Assembly: GCF_023343835.1 (NCBI RefSeq)
Contig: NC_064437.1
Coordinates: forward strand, 1,188,001 to 1,252,000
Source: Lagopus muta
Lineage: Eukaryota; Chordata; Aves; Galliformes; Phasianidae
Direction of reading: 5' to 3'
Length of the DNA: 64,000 bases
Notes under the pieces: model-generated
Told to the model about the DNA's origin: nothing
Databases searched by the model: none
Seen by the model: the letters and a program-made list of their open reading frames with translations, nothing else
Made by a program: the position numbers and the translations under genes
Shown here: piece by piece, positions 1 to 12,289 of the stretch
Numbering within the stretch: position 1 is the stretch's first letter
How the letters are laid out: each line of letters begins with the position of its first letter

Positions 1-97
1 TGCTCTTGTTTGCCTTTCAGTGACCTACAGTAGCACTGAGATCTTCCTCTGCCCACATGCTGGCACTGTAATGGCCTCAGATAAAAGTGTTCACACA

Positions 98-160
98 AGC
101 ACAGATTGGGTTGGAAGGGCCCTCAAAAATCACCTAGTTCCAATCCCCTGACACAGTGTT
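98..160 (-). mobile_element. CR1 LINE 3'-end fragment, antisense
   Basis: The phrase 'gattgggttggaagggccc' followed by 'cctagttccaatcccctgac' is the reverse complement of the CR1 3' tail. It lies in the last WLS intron. It is short and diverged, so old. Confidence 0.7.
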
Positions 161-284
161 CATAGAATAGCCCGTGGCTCAGCTAATTCCTGAGAGCCCA
201 GAGTGAGTAAAACAGATCTTTTGCCTTGGAACCTTGCAACAGTGCATTGTGAGGACCATCTGATGGCATCGCTGTGTTTTGCAG

Positions 285-394
285 GTGACCTGGGGGTGAG
301 CAGCGGGGAGGAGCTCCAGCTCACCACCACCATCACCCACGTGGATGGCCCCACAGAGGTTTATAAGCTGGCTCGCAAGGAGGCTCAGGAGTGA
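285..394 (+). CDS. WLS: WLS (Wntless/GPR177), last coding exon
   Basis: C-terminal 35 residues of Wntless, the multipass membrane protein that carries lipidated Wnt ligands from the Golgi to the cell surface. The exon follows a good acceptor (gctgtgttttgcag) at 271-284. It starts in phase 1 (two bases complete a Gly codon), reads D-L-G-V-S-S-G-E-E-L-Q-L-T-T-T-I-T-H-V-D and ends Y-K-L-A-R-K-E-A-Q-E before TGA at 392-394. From memory the human tail is nearly identical (GEELQLTTTITHVDGPTEIY, then KLTRKEAQE). This is the cytosolic tail after the last membrane segment. Family knowledge places endocytic and retromer-dependent recycling signals in the cytosolic parts and ER-retrieval function in the extreme C-terminus. 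The rest of the gene lies to the left, outside the window. It is co-oriented with GNG12, as in mammals. Identification is firm. Confidence 0.96.
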
Positions 395-775
395 CACCGA
401 GGGGTGCAGTGGCAGGCACAGGACGACGCAGTGCTCTCCTGCAGGGGCCGTGTCTGATGTACCTTGCCTCTTAAGCACCACAGCTTGTGTATTTTCACAG
501 AGCAGTGACACCGAGCAGAACATTTGTAAACTTTAATATGGTGTAGTTATTTCTGGGGGAGGGCTGTGTATATTGTGTTACTCTCAAGCACATAAATATC
601 TGCTAGAAAAGCATTAATGTCGCAAAGTCGCACATTCAGATGTTAGGAGGTGGCAGACCTGACCTCAAGTTTTTGTTGGGCAGCACAAAGCTGGTGCTGA
701 TGGTGAGTGGATGAGCACTTCTGCTCTTCTCCTTGTGTGTGACTTCAAACAAGGGCTCGGGCTGGCCTCATTTTT

Positions 776-846
776 CATAGAATCATTAAGGTTGGAAAAA
801 CTCATCAGGTCCAACCATTGACCCATCCCCACCGTGCCCAGTAAAA
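776..846 (-). mobile_element. CR1 LINE 3'-end fragment, antisense, in the WLS 3' UTR
   Basis: Begins catagaatcattaaggttgg, the reverse complement of the CR1 terminal octamer repeats, and continues into 'aggtccaaccattgacccat'. An AATAAA follows at 854-859. Confidence 0.75.
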
Positions 847-1587
847 CATTAAAAATAAAGAGGCTGCCTGTTTAAGTCCTAGAAGAAGAACCCCCGTGCT
901 CCATCAGTGGGCTTCACACCTGTTTGTTGAATACAGGGGAATGTGAAAACCAGATTGCAGGAGCAGCGTGTGCTCCTGCCCCAGTCCTCATTGACCCGAG
1001 CTGTGGGCGGTGTTGGGTGCCCCGCTCCAAGTGAAGGTACTCATCTGCTGCTGTGTCTGAATGACTGAAATCACTGTAGCACAGATGTGCTGAATGCTAC
1101 TTCCAGAAGTCCCTTTGGATGGGTTTGGATACTTGAACTGGAACACTGAGCGTTTTTGGTAAGTTTGTGTTTTTGTGAGGTGGGATGCTGGTGCTCCTGT
1201 ACTGCTAGTGCAAGTGCTGGGGCCTTCAGCTCAGGTGGCAGAGTGAAGCTCATGAGCCACGTGCTGAAGGAAACAAGTGCTAGGCAGAGCAGCAGGACGC
1301 ATGGCAGCAGATCTGTCACACAAAGTGAGTTAAATGTACGCACGCAGCCCCAGCTCCTGCATTTCCCTCAGCTGAGCGCTCGACTTTGCAACTTTAATGT
1401 TCTTCTTAGGCTGGGTTCTTATGTGATATTTATGTTGTTCCCATAGATGTGTCCATGGTTTCTTTTACAGCGTAGTATAGCATTGCATTTTTGTAAAGGC
1501 TCTTTACAGATGGGGCATTGCAGCTTTCAAGCCAAATTTTGTGTCAAACACTAACAACTTGTTTACGGGGCGTGTGTATGTGTGAGC

Positions 1588-1590
<3 letters not shown>

Positions 1591-1620
<30 letters not shown>
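1591..1620. repeat. (GT)15 microsatellite
   Basis: Fifteen uninterrupted GT units, preceded by a looser GT-rich stretch from about 1571. Likely length-polymorphic. Confidence 0.95.
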
Positions 1621-1621
<1 letters not shown>

Positions 1622-1775
1622 TCCTTTTTTATTTCTTACTTCCTAAGCCCTACTCATATGTCTCAGAAATAGTTCCTGGATCTTATGAAAGTATATCCTT
1701 TTTTTGTTTAGGTTGAGTTCACTTTTTACAGAATGCTTTTAAGCAACCTGGAAAACATGTAGATTTGTTAATTTA

Positions 1776-1781
1776 AATAAA
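1776..1781 (+). terminator. Candidate distal WLS poly(A) signal AATAAA
   Basis: AATAAA inside atttaaataaaatatac. The downstream sequence (attgtggtttttgc) is GT/T-rich, as expected of a downstream element. Another AATAAA at 854-859 is the proximal alternative. Confidence 0.55.
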
Positions 1782-1916
1782 ATATACAATATTGTGGTTT
1801 TTGCAGGCCTGGTCAATGGCTGCAGAGCTACCGCCTTCCCACTAGGGTTGCTCCTTGCATTTGGCTCTCACTGCAGGCAGCAGCTGTGCAGCGTGGTGCT
1901 GGGAAAACGTTTGGCC

Positions 1917-1947
1917 CTTCCAACCAAGCCATTCTATGATTCCATGA
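1917..1947 (+). mobile_element. CR1 LINE 3' terminus fragment
   Basis: 'cccttccaaccaagccattc' followed by 'tatgattccatg' is the CR1 3' end with its terminal ATTCTATG-type repeats. Upstream sequence back to about 1795 may be a degraded part of the same copy. Confidence 0.65.
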
Positions 1948-4900
1948 CTCACTTGAATGATTCTCTTGCATCATTTTTCAGACGCTTTGGGCTGCAACGC
2001 CAATGGCTTTTTGTCCTGCAGCTCTCTGCTTCAGGAGCAGTCATTGGCAGTGCTGATTCTCCCTGGTTTCTGTAGGGCCTGCTGAGTTCCAGCTGCAGTG
2101 TGTACAGCCCTGGGGATGTACTGGGGATGTACAGCATGTCTGCACCACTGTTTGGTTTTCCTTCAGGCTCCACCACAGCCTCAAGGTCTGCGTGCCCGCC
2201 TCCATTGCTGCTCTATTCCATGTTCCAAGTGCCCGCTGCTCAGGGCTGTTCCCTGCACCCCAGGAAGGCTCTGGGCATGGGGTAAAATTCCAGCCCTTCT
2301 GGCAACAACTGAGTGTGGATGCTCAAAACGGTGCCTTTTGGTTTGCAGCAGGTGTGTGGTTGGTATGAGCAGCACAGCCTTCCCACAGGAGGCAAACTGC
2401 TCTCAGGACAGCCATGGAGCAGCTGAAGGATGCTGTGTTCACTAAATTACGTGACTGCTGCCTTCAAGATGGGGAAATAAAAGTTTCCCAGTGGTTCTGC
2501 TTGGGAAACAACGGAAAACTTGGTGAGAGCAGATTGAGTTCTAAATCAGAACCACTGCAGCAGGAGCTGCCCCGATAACACAGCGCCTTGCAGGGGAGCT
2601 CCCTGCTGAGCACTGCTCCGAGGCTCAGGGAGGAGCTGAAGGGAAGGCAGTGCTTCCAGGCCCTGCTGGATTGCAAAAGAGCAAATTCATGAATTGTAAA
2701 TAACCGTGAAGCCTCCAGCAGCCTCCCACACCGCGGCTCCCTCCTGGCGCTTGGCATCGGGCTCCAGCCGGGGTCCTTTGCTGCCCTCTGCTGACAGCGT
2801 TGTGTTCATTGGGTTTAATGACAGGGAGAAAAAGCCCTAAAAATGTGGGAAATTTGTGTATTTGTAGAAATTCTTTTTACCTGCAAGTGCTGCTCGGGTT
2901 CAGAGGTATCCCCAGAGCCTCGTCCTGTGCTGCTGGGCAGGGGCACAAGCACTGGGGAGGCACAGGGAGGGCATCTGGGGTGTTTGTGAGCAGCCATGCT
3001 GTTAGTGGAAGGAGCCAATCTGCAAGAGCTTTGTGCGAGCTGGGGGCTGCAAGTCTTGCAAAGCCAACACGTGGCCTCGGGCTGAAGATTGGTTTGTACT
3101 GAATTTCCTCCAGCTCTGGGCCACCGGAGCAGTTCTTTGTGCTCAGCCTTCGCCAACCCCCTGAGGACTGAATGTGGGCACTTTGCTTTCTCTGCCCGCT
3201 GCCAACAGATTTACTTCTGGAAGGATTTTGCTCTCATGTGAGAGGCTGCTTTCCTACTCAGCACCTGATGTTACTCTGCAGGAGGAGGTATCTTCTTGAG
3301 TGCTCACATTTCAGAGACTAACTGCTATAGGAAATCAACAGGAACTTCAGGCTTCAGATCCAGAGTTTTAAATGAAGTAGTTTTAAATGAAGATTCTGTC
3401 TTGGCTGCAGTTGCAGTCTCCTCCTGCCTCCCATCTGTGCCAACTGTGAAGATTGCTCAGGGCAAGCCTTCCTGAGCCCCCACACCAGGAGTTTAAATAC
3501 CATCTTCTCCACAGCCAGTTTGTGATCTCAAGTCAAGGAAACTCCATGAGCAGGCATCAGCGTTCTCCTCTGCTCTCTCCATCCTTGGAGAAGGGCTTTG
3601 CTCCATGCACAGCCCTGGCTCATGCAAGGGTGGGCATTGGGGCTCCAGAACAGTCGAGGCTCTGGAATGCTTTCTGCTGCAAAAAAGGGCTGGGATCCTC
3701 CTGGAGGTTTCCTGGTGCAGCGCTGCTCGGTGCCTCTCCCCGTGCCCTGCTTGCAGGAGGAGCTCTGGCAAACAGCTGGTTTCCATTTGGAATGGAAAAT
3801 GTGGTTGCTGTCAGAACTGTCAGAGCTGGGGAGCCCAGGCAGGGCCGGCTGATTGGGATCAGATGAGGAGCAGCCACCCCAGATCACACTGCCCTGAGAA
3901 AAGGCTGTTTGAAAAGGGGATGTCTGCCTCTGAGCAGCAGTGCCTACAGCTGAAGGAGTGGGTAAGCTAGGAATTGCTAGTTAGTGTGTCCTTGAGGCTA
4001 ATAAATACCTCTTAAACACCAGGAACGGTGGTTGAGAGATCATCTCTGGAAGCCCCGTTAATGATGGGATTTGGGCAAAGAAGATTTGTGAGGGCTGTGA
4101 GATGATGCTCAGGTACCTGCAGCCAGCATCACACCTAATGAGAGCCAGAGCAGTTAGAAGTCCTCTGTCTGCTGAGTGGCCATGATGCAGACACTTCTGG
4201 GGGAGAGCTTAGGGAACAGCAGCTGGACTGACAGCAACTGACAGACCTGACAGACCTGTAGATGTCATTTTAAAAGCTGTATCTCTGTTTCTGTGGGCAT
4301 GTACTGCTTTTTAAGCTTTTCCAGGCCATGCTTGAAAGAAATCACACATTACCGATGTGTGCCTCAAAAATTGCATTCAGGAGTCTGAGCAGAGCGAATC
4401 CCTCCAAAGCAAGGGGGCAGCACTGCCCATGTCTGTGTCCAGGTGCTTACCTTTATGGCTGCACGGCTGCTTGCCTCCCACACTCATTGTTTTTCACTGT
4501 AGAAGGTGAAGTTTTCCTCCATGCTCTGCAGCTCATGAGACTTCTGCAGTGATTAGAGCCATGCCTGTGTGTTATCAGGCTTTTTCTGCCCCTTGCTACC
4601 ACATCTTCATGCACACTGTGATACCAGTTTTGCTTCTGCCTTGCTGACCCTCTGTCCCTCAGTCCAGCACTGATCACCTACAGCACCTCCAGGTCTGAGT
4701 GGGAGGAGAGCAGACTGCAGCCTGAGGAGCTCAGCTCTGCTCATGGCCTGGCCAGCAGGTGGGAAGAGGCAATTCATTTCTCCTTTCACACGTGAGCCTG
4801 AAGAACTGCAATAATGCCAGACACTTCTTAAGCTGCACTTGTGAGAGGTCTGAAGATGAGCAAGTTCTGTCTTTGTACTTCTGGAGAGCAGCAAGTACAG

Positions 4901-6685
4901 AGTGAGCCTTTCTTTTCTTTGCTGTCAGCTGGCTTTGCATAAGACTGGAGCTACTTAGGCAGTTGTCCTACTGTTCCCTTGAGTACTTTTTCCCCCTCTT
5001 TATTTCATCCAAGTTACCCGGGATGTTGCTTGAAATGGCTGGTTTAGGTAACACTGCTCTGGGAGGAAACATCTGGGCTTGGAAGCTGCACAGAAGTTTA
5101 AAGCAAACTCCTCTGCCACCACTTCTGGCAGACACTTCCAACAGATGCAAGGACAGAAGTGGACTTAGCTCTTATATATTGTGTTGTGTGGGCTCCTGTT
5201 ACCAAGAGACACATGATAAGCTTCACTTATTTGTGAAGTAATTGAATACTTACTTTCTTCATTTCTTTTTTCATTACATACTACAGATCTGCTGCTTTAT
5301 GCACGGAAGCCTGCAGCCTCAGCTGGGCTGGGGGGGGTTGTTTGCTGTGAGCTGGATGGCTGAGAGCCATCGTTCTGGGGAGCAATGGTACAGTTCTTGA
5401 TGTAACACACACCTATAACTTCTGCAACCTGGGGACACCCTTCATATCAGGACGTTTCAGATCACTACAACTGGTGGTGTGGAGCTGGGCAGCACTGGTA
5501 GCTGCTGCCTCCCCACAGGAGCAGTGCAGAGCCAGCAGGTGCCTTTCCATCCAGAGCAAGTGGACTGCTCTGGGTTTTGCCTTTAAAACCAGGCTGGCAG
5601 CAGGGATGCTGGAAAACAACTGGTGTGATGTGATGCCCAAGTCCTGGGCTGTGCCTGCTGGGAGCTGGAGGTGACATGGGGCAATGAAGCATTAATGTGG
5701 GCTTTCCTTAGAGCAGCAGCTCAGCATCTCGAGCTTGTTTAAAGCATACCTCAAATCTTATTCTTAATCTCTGTGGTTTGTTTTTTTTTCCTTTTTGTAT
5801 TCTAGAGTTCTTTCAATTCTCAGAAATGCTGACAGCAGCACTGTGGTTAATTGCTGGGGACCTGTTAAACAACACTCAGATTAGGAGGTGTCGAATCAGA
5901 AGTGTTTAATGGACAGAAAGAAGCCCTGCAGACTTCCCCTGCTGCTTTGCTAGAGGAAAAATGATTATGACAGCATTCCTCTTAGAGCTGCTGCATGGCT
6001 TCCTCCCTGCCACCCAGAAGCCTGAGTGCTGCTCGATCAGTGATGCTTATTATTTCCACGCAGCATTTGTTGCTGGCTTGGGGCTGCTTCCTTCCTGCAT
6101 CTGGACCCGGCCCGTGAATCGATGCCAGCAGTACATGTGGGGCAGAGAATTGGACGGCCCTTCTGCAAGAGGAAAAGGTGGGCAGCACAGGAGTGCCCAC
6201 CTGCACGTGTGTGGCAGCAACAAGCAGCCCGCTTAGCGAGGCATCCTACTTCCTCTTCCCAGAGCCGAGCAGGAGCCCGATTAACGTAACAAACAGCTCT
6301 GGATAATAAGCAGTGTTGCTGTACATGTGTGGGCTGTCGCTGCACGGTGCTCGGAGCGCTCCCCGAGAGTAAAAGCACATCTCTGCCTTCTGCCATTGTC
6401 TGTGCTTTGAAGTGCGAGTCAACAAAGCATGCCTGAAGCAGCAAGGAGCTAATGAAAATGCTGAAGACACATGGAAATGAGTGGCAGCATAGCAACCTCC
6501 TGCTTAATGGGTATTGCTGGGCACTGGACTAGCACTGCTGCACCCCATCTTCTGATGTTTTTACTTCTGAGGTTGTGTCTAATAATGAAGAGCAGGAGGA
6601 ATGAGGAAAGGAGGGCAAAGCTACAGGCATCAGTGCTGCACTGCTATGGCCACTGCTCTCAGTCTGCTTTGTCCTGAGCCACCTG

Positions 6686-6930
6686 CTAGATTGAGGTTGG
6701 ATATCAGGAGGAAGTTCTTTGCTATGAGAGTGATGAGGTGCTGGAACAGCTGCCCAGAGAGGCTGTGATGCCCCGTCCATCCCTGGAGGTGTTCAAGGCC
6801 AGGTTGGATGGGGCCCTGGGCAGCCTGGGCTGCTGTGAAATGTGGAGGTTGGTGGCCCTGCCTGTGGGGAGGGGTTGGAGATTCATCTGTGAGGTCCCCT
6901 CCAACCTGGGCAATTCTATGATTCTGTTAT
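6686..6930 (+). mobile_element. CR1 LINE 3'-end copy, sense
   Basis: About 245 bp of well-preserved CR1: the 'ttggatatcaggaggaagtt' block, 'gctggaacagctgcccagag', 'tccctggaggtgttcaaggc', and a terminus of 'caattctatgattctg'. It is truncated at the 5' end, as most CR1 copies are. A residual frame corresponds to the C-terminus of the CR1 ORF2 region and 3' tail. It closely resembles the inverted copy at 11518-11845, suggesting the same young subfamily. Confidence 0.92.
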
Positions 6931-7779
6931 CCCATTACCCCCATTATCCCATCCTTTGCTGAGCACCTTGGCTGTAGCAGGCCCTGGAGAGCAGACCCGA
7001 GCAGCAGTAACTGGCACGACCTCGTGCCAGCTGTAACACAGAAAGAATTCATGCTGTTGTTTCGGGCTGCTCCTCCGGGCCAGGCAGATCTGTAGCTTTT
7101 CTGTGAGCTGCTTTGCTTTTGGAACAGCAGGTTTTGCTCCAGAAAAATCAGGAGGGAATGCTCATCCTTGTTGTAGGCACAGCTAACCTCATTGCTGGGG
7201 CACGTCTGTACCTGGTGGGTGCGAGGCTTCCCCCCAACACCAGCAGGAAATGCAGCACCAGAAATCTGTGAGTAGAGGCAGTGCTCGGGAGCCCCAGGCA
7301 TGGTGTTAACATGCTGCCCGTGTTGCACTGATTTACAGTCCAGCCATGTTCCTCATTCCCTGCCTTCAGCTTTATGGGAGAGGGGAGGGAAAAACAACTT
7401 TCTTTTCTTGAATCCCCACCCAAGTGTGCTGTAGGAAAGAGGGGAACTGGTCAGAAAATTGAAAATAATGCCAAAAGCAGCATTTAAAAATCTGTCTGCA
7501 TTTCTTAAGTCTGCCCAATGATTGCAGCTTTTAGGAGGAAATAAACTCTCCTCTTTGCTGCATGGTGGCCTGCTCCTGCTGTTAGCCTGGGGTCAGGAGG
7601 CGATGCTCTTGCAGAGGTTGTGCGTGTTCTCAGGCAGCCCCTGCTGTAGTGCCCACCACGCACTGCAGGGCTGTCCTGCACTAAAACTGTGTTGGTGTGT
7701 GCTCAGAAACTGAAGGCTCAACTGAGCAATTTGGCATCACCTTACCTTTAACTGCTCCCATGTACATGCTTCATAAGGG

Positions 7780-7845
7780 ATGAGAGGTAACGGATTTAAG
7801 CTGCAGCAGGGGAGGTTTGGATTGGGTATTAGGAGACATTCCTTC
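7780..7845 (+). mobile_element. CR1 LINE internal fragment, sense
   Basis: 'gctgcagcaggggaggtttg' followed by 'gattgggtattaggagacat' matches the CR1 segment that normally precedes the terminal 250 bp. The 3' end is missing, so this is a deleted or diverged copy. Confidence 0.65.
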
Positions 7846-10389
7846 TGTGCTCCCCGATCACCCTTCTTTCCTTTGGGTCTGTCTCCTTCAGTAGTGCATT
7901 CAGCATCCGCCAGCACAGCCAAGATTTTGGCTCATTAATTCAGGCTGTGCAAATGCACGGAGCTCCGTGCCAGGGCCCTGGGGTAGAGCATGGGGGAGGA
8001 AGGCTGCTGCTCAGTTGTGATGGGGTGCTGGGTGAGGGGGCACGTTGGGACCACTGGAACAGCAGCAACCGCCGTCATGGGCTCTGCCAGCAGCAATGCC
8101 ACAGCCAGCGTGACTCAGAGCTGGGGGCGGACAGGGAGCGAGGCCCAATTTTGGCAGCATCCTGCCTAGGAGGGTCTGTACCCCCAGCTGCTCTGCCCTG
8201 AGCTGGGGGGAACCCCTGAGAACGTGCTCAGCCCACATCACAGCAGCCATGAGCTGTCTGGCTGCTGCCAGCATAGTTTGGGTGCGTGGATGCATGCACA
8301 CTTATGGTGGGGATCTCCAGCACACTGCAGTGATGAGTGATGTCTGACCTGCAAACTGTAGCAGACCGTCTCCTGCACCTCCACTTCTCCCTCCACAGAT
8401 GCCTGTCAGAACTTGGTTGCTGCTCTGCTTGAGGGTAAACCTCGCTCTGCTGTAGCTGTGGGTATCATTCTCTGTTATTTCTAAACTACCTTTCTGTCAA
8501 TATTACTCCAGACTGCTCAGTGAACCAAACCCAGGTGTCTGAGGCTACGCCCTCCCAACAGCAATCACAGGTGCACACCTCTGTGTTCTGGCTGGTGGAA
8601 AGCCCAGCCTGCTCCTGGCTGTTTGCAGATTGTTTTCTGTGTACTTACAGTTAAGCATGAGTTGAGTGAAGGTGTCAAGTCAAAATCTCTGTTTTGCAGG
8701 GAAATAAAATAGGGGGGGGGAAATGTTGAAGATTTTTTTGCACGGGGGAAAATGTTGGAGATTTCCTGGGAAGAAGAAAACCTAGGAAGTGTGAGCTTGC
8801 TGCCTCCTGCCCTGTCTCAGCTCCTGCCAGGGGAAAGGCAGCATCGTGTCCCCCTCCCTGCCAGGAGCTGAATTGTTCAGATGAGCACTCACTGCTCCCC
8901 ACGCATCCTCCTGCCAACAGCAGCCCTGCTGATTGCTTTTAGGGAGCGATTGATGCAGCTGCTGCTGTTTCTCTTGTTCAGCTCATTGTGCACTGAGTGT
9001 TCTTCATACTGAGTGTGTGATTATTTTGCAAGGAAAGTGCCCTGGGGTGCTGGGAGCACCCTTTGTGCTCCTCACCTGTGGCACTGTGGCACCAGTTTGC
9101 AGCCCTTCCCCAGGCATGGGCTTTGCTGGGTCCTCCTGCCCCATGACTGGGGGTTTGCTCCGGCCATGTAATACAACAGAGCTGGAGCATATCTTCATTC
9201 ACTGCTGGAGCTGGCGAAAGTGTGGCTGACACAGCAGGAGGAGCTGGTGTTCAGGATGCACGGAAGAAATCTTGCTTTGCATCAGCGTGGCCGAAGCGTG
9301 CGCTGAGAGCAGATCTTCTGTTCTCCAGGTTTGTTATTGCAGTGTGTCCCTTGGCTGAACTCTGAACGTTGTTACACACAGAATAATAAGAGCTCAGTGG
9401 AGATAAATGTGGTGGACAGGATTCCGCCCTGGGTGCTGCAGCAAATCCCACAGGCATGGGCTGCTGCAAAACCTCACATTCGAGGTGGTGTTTATGCACT
9501 TTGCTATGGTTTAAGGGCAGCAAAACAAAAGCATCAAATGAAAAAGAAGTCTTTGCAATAGCCAAGACTGAAACACAGGTGTCATATGGAGCAAGCAAGC
9601 TGCAACAGCAAACTGACACTTTGTGCTGGAAGGAAGCAGCTATGGGTACGTGTGGAAGCAACACAGGGACAGAAGGACGAGGGGGTCGGGGCTGCTGCTC
9701 CACCAACCTCAGTGCAGCAGTGTGCTGTGCTGCACAGCTGCCACTCAGCCCATTGCTGAGCTAATGAGGCCTTGAGGAAGGCACTTCATCCTTACCCTGC
9801 CTCCCCCAGTCGTCCTGGTGGGATTAAATGCAGAATACAGGCATGTTCTTCAAACAGGGACTGAGGGTATTTGACATTGTGCAGTCTTTGATTTAGGCTT
9901 CTGGTCCACGCTAACAAGAATAAACAGTTTAATAGATCAGTATTTGGAGGAGAAAGGAATAACTGTGCTTGTGCCATTCTGAAGAACTCAGCCCAGTGCA
10001 CTCAGACTGACACGGGGGAGCGGTGTTAGGGTGGCTCTGGCACAGGAGCATCTCCTCGTGCCACCTTTCCCTTCTGGCTGAAAAGCAACGCGTGACCTTA
10101 ACAGAAGGTGCACTGCTCAGGTCTGCTGTGTGCTTTGCTGTGTGGCCTCGCTCCATCCAGCTGCTGCCCACCACCAGGACCTCCTCATCCCAGAGATCCC
10201 AACCAGTGCCTATGAGGGAGGGGAGCACCCCAAAGCTGCTCTGGTGAGAATCAGGAGGTTGGGATGCTCACATTTCTGCACCCAGGTTATGAGTTCCCGC
10301 TGGCCTCATGCTGGCACCGTCATTTTTCAGACATACGGTCACTATTTGTCAGGCATTGCACAGGTTGCAAATAGCATAAAAATACCTTT

Positions 10390-10404
10390 AAAAAAAAAAA
10401 AAAA
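10390..10404. repeat. A15 homopolymer
   Basis: Fifteen consecutive A bases, followed by an AATAAA-containing stretch (gaataagtgaataaaagg). I found no parent gene for a retroposed copy upstream. Confidence 0.9.
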
Positions 10405-11517
10405 GAATAAGTGAATAAAAGGAAATGAATCTCATTCATCACTGTGAGAACGGCTGGAACAGCAAATCCTGTTGTTTGTCAGAGGAATTGCTCAGCCAGA
10501 CCAGAACCATCGTTTTGCTGCTAAAACCTCCATCAGTCGTGCAGCCCCAGCGCAGCGTATTTGGTGTTTCTCAAAGCCCAGGGAACAGCTGCTCCAAGGA
10601 GGTCTTTCCGTTTGCCTGACGGTGTAAAGTGGGCTCTGTTTCTTCCTCCTCTTCTCTTGCTGAGCCAGCCCGGGTGGGACGGGGCCAGGAAGCGTGGCAG
10701 CAGTGCTTAATGAAGCTGATGACTATCAATGAATTCCAGGAGAGCTGCTGAGTTAGCCCACAAGAGGGCATTGCTTCCTGGGAGCCAGCGGTGGAGGCTG
10801 AGCAAAACCCCTCCTTTCTAAACAGACATTCGCTAAGTTCCGTTCCTTAGATCTCCTGTGTCGTTTTCCCCCCTCTGGCTTTCTTACATCAAAATTCAAA
10901 CAGCAACCCTCAAAAAATGGCTCACGTTGAACAAAAGCACGCTCTTTTACACTACTTTGGGAAAAAAAAACTTGAAAAACCGGGTTTCTTGCCATTGTCA
11001 GAAGTCTGAAAAACTGCGGTGATAATGAGAAACACTGCTAGGAATGGACAGAAGGGGAACACGGGGCACGTATGAACCTCAGCTGTTTGTGTCCTCCTGA
11101 AACATCACAAAAATTGGCCTGGCATAGAACCAAACCGTAGCCAGATCTCACTGCAGGCTTCTGGGCTGCATTCAGATTGCAGGCAGCTCAGGGCCCGCAG
11201 CACCACACCCTGCAAGCTGCACAAGGCCGGGCTGCTGGGATGCTGGGCAAGCCCTGACAGCCACCAGGCCTGCTGCACCCTGCCATGCTCATGCAAATCC
11301 CATGCAAAGCACTGTGCTGCCCTGGGACACTGGGTGAGCCGGAGACACTGGATCTGGTGGTGCAACTGTGGAATGGAGGAGTGCTGTGGAGCTGGGCTGG
11401 CGATGGCATCATGGAGGAGCCATGGAGGAGCCAGGCATGGCTGTCTGCTGATGAGCTTCCACTGGAGTCCAAACGTTTCTTCCCATTCTGCTCTCATTGA
11501 CTGTGGGCACTGAGTAA

Positions 11518-11845
11518 TCACAGCATGGCCCGGGTTGGAAGGGACCTCAAGGATGGTGAATCTCCAGCCCCCCCTCCAATGCAGGGCCACCAACCTCCCC
11601 ATTTCACAGCAGCCCAGGCTGCCCAGGGCCCCATCCAACCTGGCCTTGAACACCTCCAGGGATGGACGGGGCATCACAGCCTCTCTGGGCAGCTGTTCCA
11701 GCACCTCACCGCTCTCATAGCAAAGAACTTCCTGACATCCAACCTTAATCTTCCCTCCCTCAACTTCAAACCATTTCCCCTTGTGCTGCTGTTATCTACT
11801 GTTTCAGAGTTGACTCCCCTCCTGCAGTTTAAAACCCCTGAGTAA
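11518..11845 (-). mobile_element. CR1 LINE 3'-end copy, antisense
   Basis: Reverse-complement CR1, starting 'atcacagcatggcccgggtt' and running through 'ccaacctggccttgaacacc' and 'gcaaagaacttcctgacatc' to about 11845. On the minus strand it encodes the same remnant as the 6.7-kb copy (L-E-Q-L-P-R-E-A-V-M-P-R-P-S-L-E-V-F). It is about 330 bp and 5'-truncated. Confidence 0.92.
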
Positions 11846-11954
11846 GTTTATAACATTAAGCATTCGTCTTGCTCAGTGCTTCTCTAACCAGGATTATCTC
11901 CTTCTCTCTCTTACAAAACTCAACTATCAGTTCCTGAATTTTGAGCTGCACCAC

Positions 11955-12150
11955 AGCATAACCATTCCGGTTGGAAAAGCCCCCTGAGCTCCCCAGTCTC
12001 CCCCAGCCCGCTCCCCCGTGCCCACATCCCTCAGTGCCACATCCCACGGCTCCGAACACCCGCAGGGCTGTGACCCCCACCCCCGTGCGGCTGTACAGCG
12101 CTGGGCGCTCTTCAGGAGAAACCATTTCTCCTCATACCCAACCTGCCCGC
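11955..12150 (-). mobile_element. CR1 LINE fragment, antisense, different subfamily
   Basis: Contains 'ccggttggaaaagccccctg', 'ccctcagtgccacatcccac' and 'ctcatacccaacctgc', reverse-complement blocks typical of another CR1 subfamily, also seen at 19078-19430. It lies just upstream of the GNG12 CpG island. Confidence 0.8.
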
Positions 12151-12232
12151 CCTCTGATACAGCGGCATTTCTGTCCCCAGGAACATCGACCTTCCTCCCG
12201 ACAGCAACGCGACGGGAAAAAAAAAAAAAGGC

Positions 12233-12248
12233 GGGGGGGGGGGGGGGG
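12233..12248 (+). repeat. G16 homopolymer next to an A13 run
   Basis: A13 (12217-12229), then GGC, then sixteen G. The G run is able to form a quadruplex and lies 130-200 bp upstream of the inferred GNG12 first exon. Confidence 0.9.
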
Positions 12249-12289
12249 TGAGAAGGGTTGTTTTCGAACACGAAAGCTCTCCTTCCCAC

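Larger units (their letters stand above)
395..1800 (+). other. WLS: WLS 3' UTR (extent inferred)
   Basis: Downstream of the WLS stop the sequence is AT-richer than the following intergenic DNA and has T-rich blocks typical of a 3' UTR. Two AATAAA hexamers are candidate ends: 854-859, just after a CR1 fragment, and 1776-1781, inside an A/T-rich run. I favour the distal one because the AT-rich character continues up to it and then stops. A (GT)15 microsatellite lies at 1591-1620. The true cleavage site needs transcript data. Confidence 0.6.

Noticed and set aside
1-96. A good splice acceptor (tgcctttcag, ends 20) suggesting another WLS exon
   Set aside because: The sequence after it has no long open frame and no resemblance to the known WLS residues preceding the last exon; only the 285-394 exon matches.
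10390-10425. A15 run as the tail of a processed retrocopy
   Set aside because: No gene-like sequence upstream, no target-site duplication seen.
11105-11704. 199-codon minus-strand frame
   Set aside because: Most of it is the antisense CR1 copy; the rest is low-information sequence.
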